DNA of 64,000 bases, from contig CAJNOP010000088.1 of assembly GCA_905250075.1 (NCBI GenBank), positions 1 to 64,000 of the forward strand, given 5' to 3'. Positions 61,895 to 64,000 of this stretch are shown one piece after another. The notes under the pieces are model-generated. The model worked only from the letters and a program-made list of their open reading frames with translations. It was not told where the DNA came from and did not search any database. Position numbers and translations under genes: made by a program. Origin of the DNA: Rotaria sp. Silwood1. Its lineage: Eukaryota > Rotifera > Eurotatoria > Philodinida > Philodinidae. Every line of letters begins with the position of its first letter. The first letter of the stretch is position 1.

Positions 61895-64000
61895 GAAATT
61901 TCGAATTGATGTAAAGTTATGAATTTCAAGAGACAACTCGGCCAATATGATAATTTATAAGCCATTAAATTGAAACATTCAATGTTGATTACTACTGACA
62001 TGAGTCACTGACGAAGCCTTTTACCTCTGACTATTGGAAACATATTGTCTTCGAGTATCAATGTACTCACTTCTAGGTTTTCAATTTAAAAGTAACTCAT
62101 TTATAGTATTGAGAACGTATAGATTCAAGTCAGCCGTATTCATTATGAATTTTTAAAATATGCAGTGTTCCAAAAAACTGAACGAGAATATCTCTTAAAA
62201 AATTCAAAGAATCGTCTTGAAATTTTTATGATTCTATTAAATTAAAGTTGTTTTTCGGTATATTTTGATTTGAATTACTTATGATTATACAACGAAAACT
62301 GCCAATCGAATTTTACAAGAGAACATTACATAAAGAATTTATTAAAACTATCTCTCAGCTGATGAAATTCATATTGTTTGTTAAAATATACCAACATCCG
62401 GTCTTCGGTCTATTACAAAAGCTCTGTCAAAAGCATACCGAATTATGATAGAGCACAAAAAGTAGTGTAGTAAAATATGAGTTCTTTGTATATTGACACT
62501 GAAAAGTACTTTTTCTAACGTATGGATCTAAAGAGATTATTTCATTCAATGACTTCTACGTTCTCTGATAGAACTCGCCTGATCCGAAATCCTTGGACTC
62601 ACTCAAACCGTACTGTAATACTTGCAATAAAATTTTCTAATCAGAATGGGATAGGCGCCCCAAAAATACCAGATAGTTTTTTTTCGATTGTTTTGTACTC
62701 GGTTATTAACGAATCAGTGGTCGTGAACAAAATTATCTGAAATAAAATGTTAATGAGCATCTAATCAAATCATATAAATCTGAATACCAATGACTTAAAT
62801 TATTAAAAAAATATTAGCTTTTCTTTGTCGTTCAAATTTTTGGAGCATTCTGTAGGTTCCGGAACTAGTCGAATTTTCTCTGACAACTAGTAGGTTTCGC
62901 TTATCTCTGAACTTATTTTTATTTGGATTCGATGAAACCTAATAATAACATTTGATAGAACAATCAAAACTGTGTAGAAACTTACATTTTAAAAAATGAC
63001 AGAATAATAAATTTTCAATACTAAAAAGAAAATTATTCTTGAAATCACGGTCTAGAAATGAGTGCATCCTTCGAATCTTCATTTTTTTATATTTTATAAT
63101 CAGATAAATTATATAGTATAAAACTAAACATACTTCATCTAAAAGATCAATTTTTCTTTAATCTAAGACATAAAATAACATTATATGAGTACAATCGACC
63201 TATTGTCCATCGTTAGACGTATAAATACAATAGAGGGTGACGAATGTGTCATGTAAAGAAATCATCCACAATCTAGAACAGGACGGAATGCACATATCAA
63301 TATGATACTTTGGTTGATTGGTATGGTCAAGGTGTAGTTTGTATGGTTTTCATTAAATCACTGTTCATTATCACAGAACGTATATGAATTTCTCTCTCTC
63401 TCTGTCTCTCTTTTTCTCATATTGAAAATCAAAAATTAATGTTCATTGATCAAATAAACAAGAAATAAATTCATTTAATGTTCACAGTCAATGTGTATCG
63501 TCTTGAAATTAGGACATTCTTTTACTCGTTTATGTATTCTATTGCTTTAATCATTTATGAAACAAACACAATATAAAATACAAACAAGCTGAATGAATGA
63601 TTAGATGTATATATACGTCGTCCAGTAATTAGGTCTATGGATACTTAGTGAAACGCCAAACAGTTCAAATTCTTTTCTCTCTCAAGAGAAAATATATATA
63701 TAAGAGAAATAAATAAATAAAAGAGTTCATTCAATGCTCAAAACTATTTCGATCATTTCTTGTTCGATTGTTGTCTAGTAAAGAACTATGATATACAATA
63801 TGAAAAAGAAAAGACACCATTGAATATATGTAAGTACAAAACAAAAAAGAATAAATGGAAAATCATGTGTGAAATATGTCTGGTAAGTAGTTTAATACAA
63901 AAAAAAATGCATGAAGATTTGACTTGATTTTGTAAGTCGAAATAAAACTATTCTTTTTTTTTTTAATGAATAGTTATATATTTATTTTAGTTTTAATATA
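61895..64000. other. Gene-free stretch to the window end
   Basis: AT-rich sequence with a CT-dinucleotide run near 63392-63412 and poly-A/T tracts. A GCAGTGTTCCAAAAAACTG string near 62162 resembles a transposon end, but no second end was found. No gene is supported. Confidence 0.45.

Overview
The window looks like a stretch of a bdelloid rotifer nuclear genome. This is inferred from several things together: very AT-rich non-coding DNA, metazoan genes with many 50-90 bp GT-AG introns, strongly A/T-ending codons, a one-exon fragment (1916-2247) of a protein family I recall only from bdelloids, and G/T-rich foldback units resembling degenerate bdelloid TGTGGG telomeric repeats. A 100-base run of N (27412-27511) marks an assembly gap.

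Layout. 1-6.3 kb: a repeat-rich, gene-poor end with the family fragment, a small hAT-like MITE with a perfect 8-bp target duplication, a decayed coding stretch and an unrecognised secreted, probably GPI-anchored protein (minus). 6.3-12.2 kb: a long empty stretch, a pyrimidine hexamer tract and an intact MATH-BTB protein of the SPOP type (plus). 12.4-15.9 kb: a decayed multi-exon gene (minus) and a SINE-like copy. 15.97-22.5 kb: two spliced minus-strand genes in tandem, a torsin AAA+ ATPase and a pantothenate kinase. 24.85-26.05 kb: QTRT2, the accessory subunit of tRNA-guanine transglycosylase (minus). 28.96-29.71 kb: an unrecognised Ser/Thr-rich protein (minus). 29.7-37.7 kb: gene-free, with a 1.5-kb hAT-like element. 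37.76-51.38 kb: a complete class VII myosin (MYO7A orthologue, minus) reconstructed as 27 exons and 2,209 residues. 53.54-54.45 kb: RPP30 (RNase P/MRP subunit), divergently transcribed from the myosin. 58.27-61.61 kb: a ten-exon SLC22-type transporter (plus). The rest is AT-rich non-coding DNA.

The genes are unrelated housekeeping and cell-biology genes: tRNA queuosine modification, tRNA 5' processing, CoA synthesis, ER/nuclear-envelope AAA+ chaperone, ubiquitin ligase adaptor, actin motor and solute carrier. There is no operon or defence-island logic. Exon models were built by reading splice sites by eye. For the four spliced genes every junction keeps the reading frame and the totals divide by three, which is the main internal check. 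No undescribed biological system stands out. The more interesting items are the mobile-element remnants with readable target duplications, dispersed repeat families shared across the window, inverted-repeat structures, a possible extra myosin mini-exon, and two intact genes I could not name.
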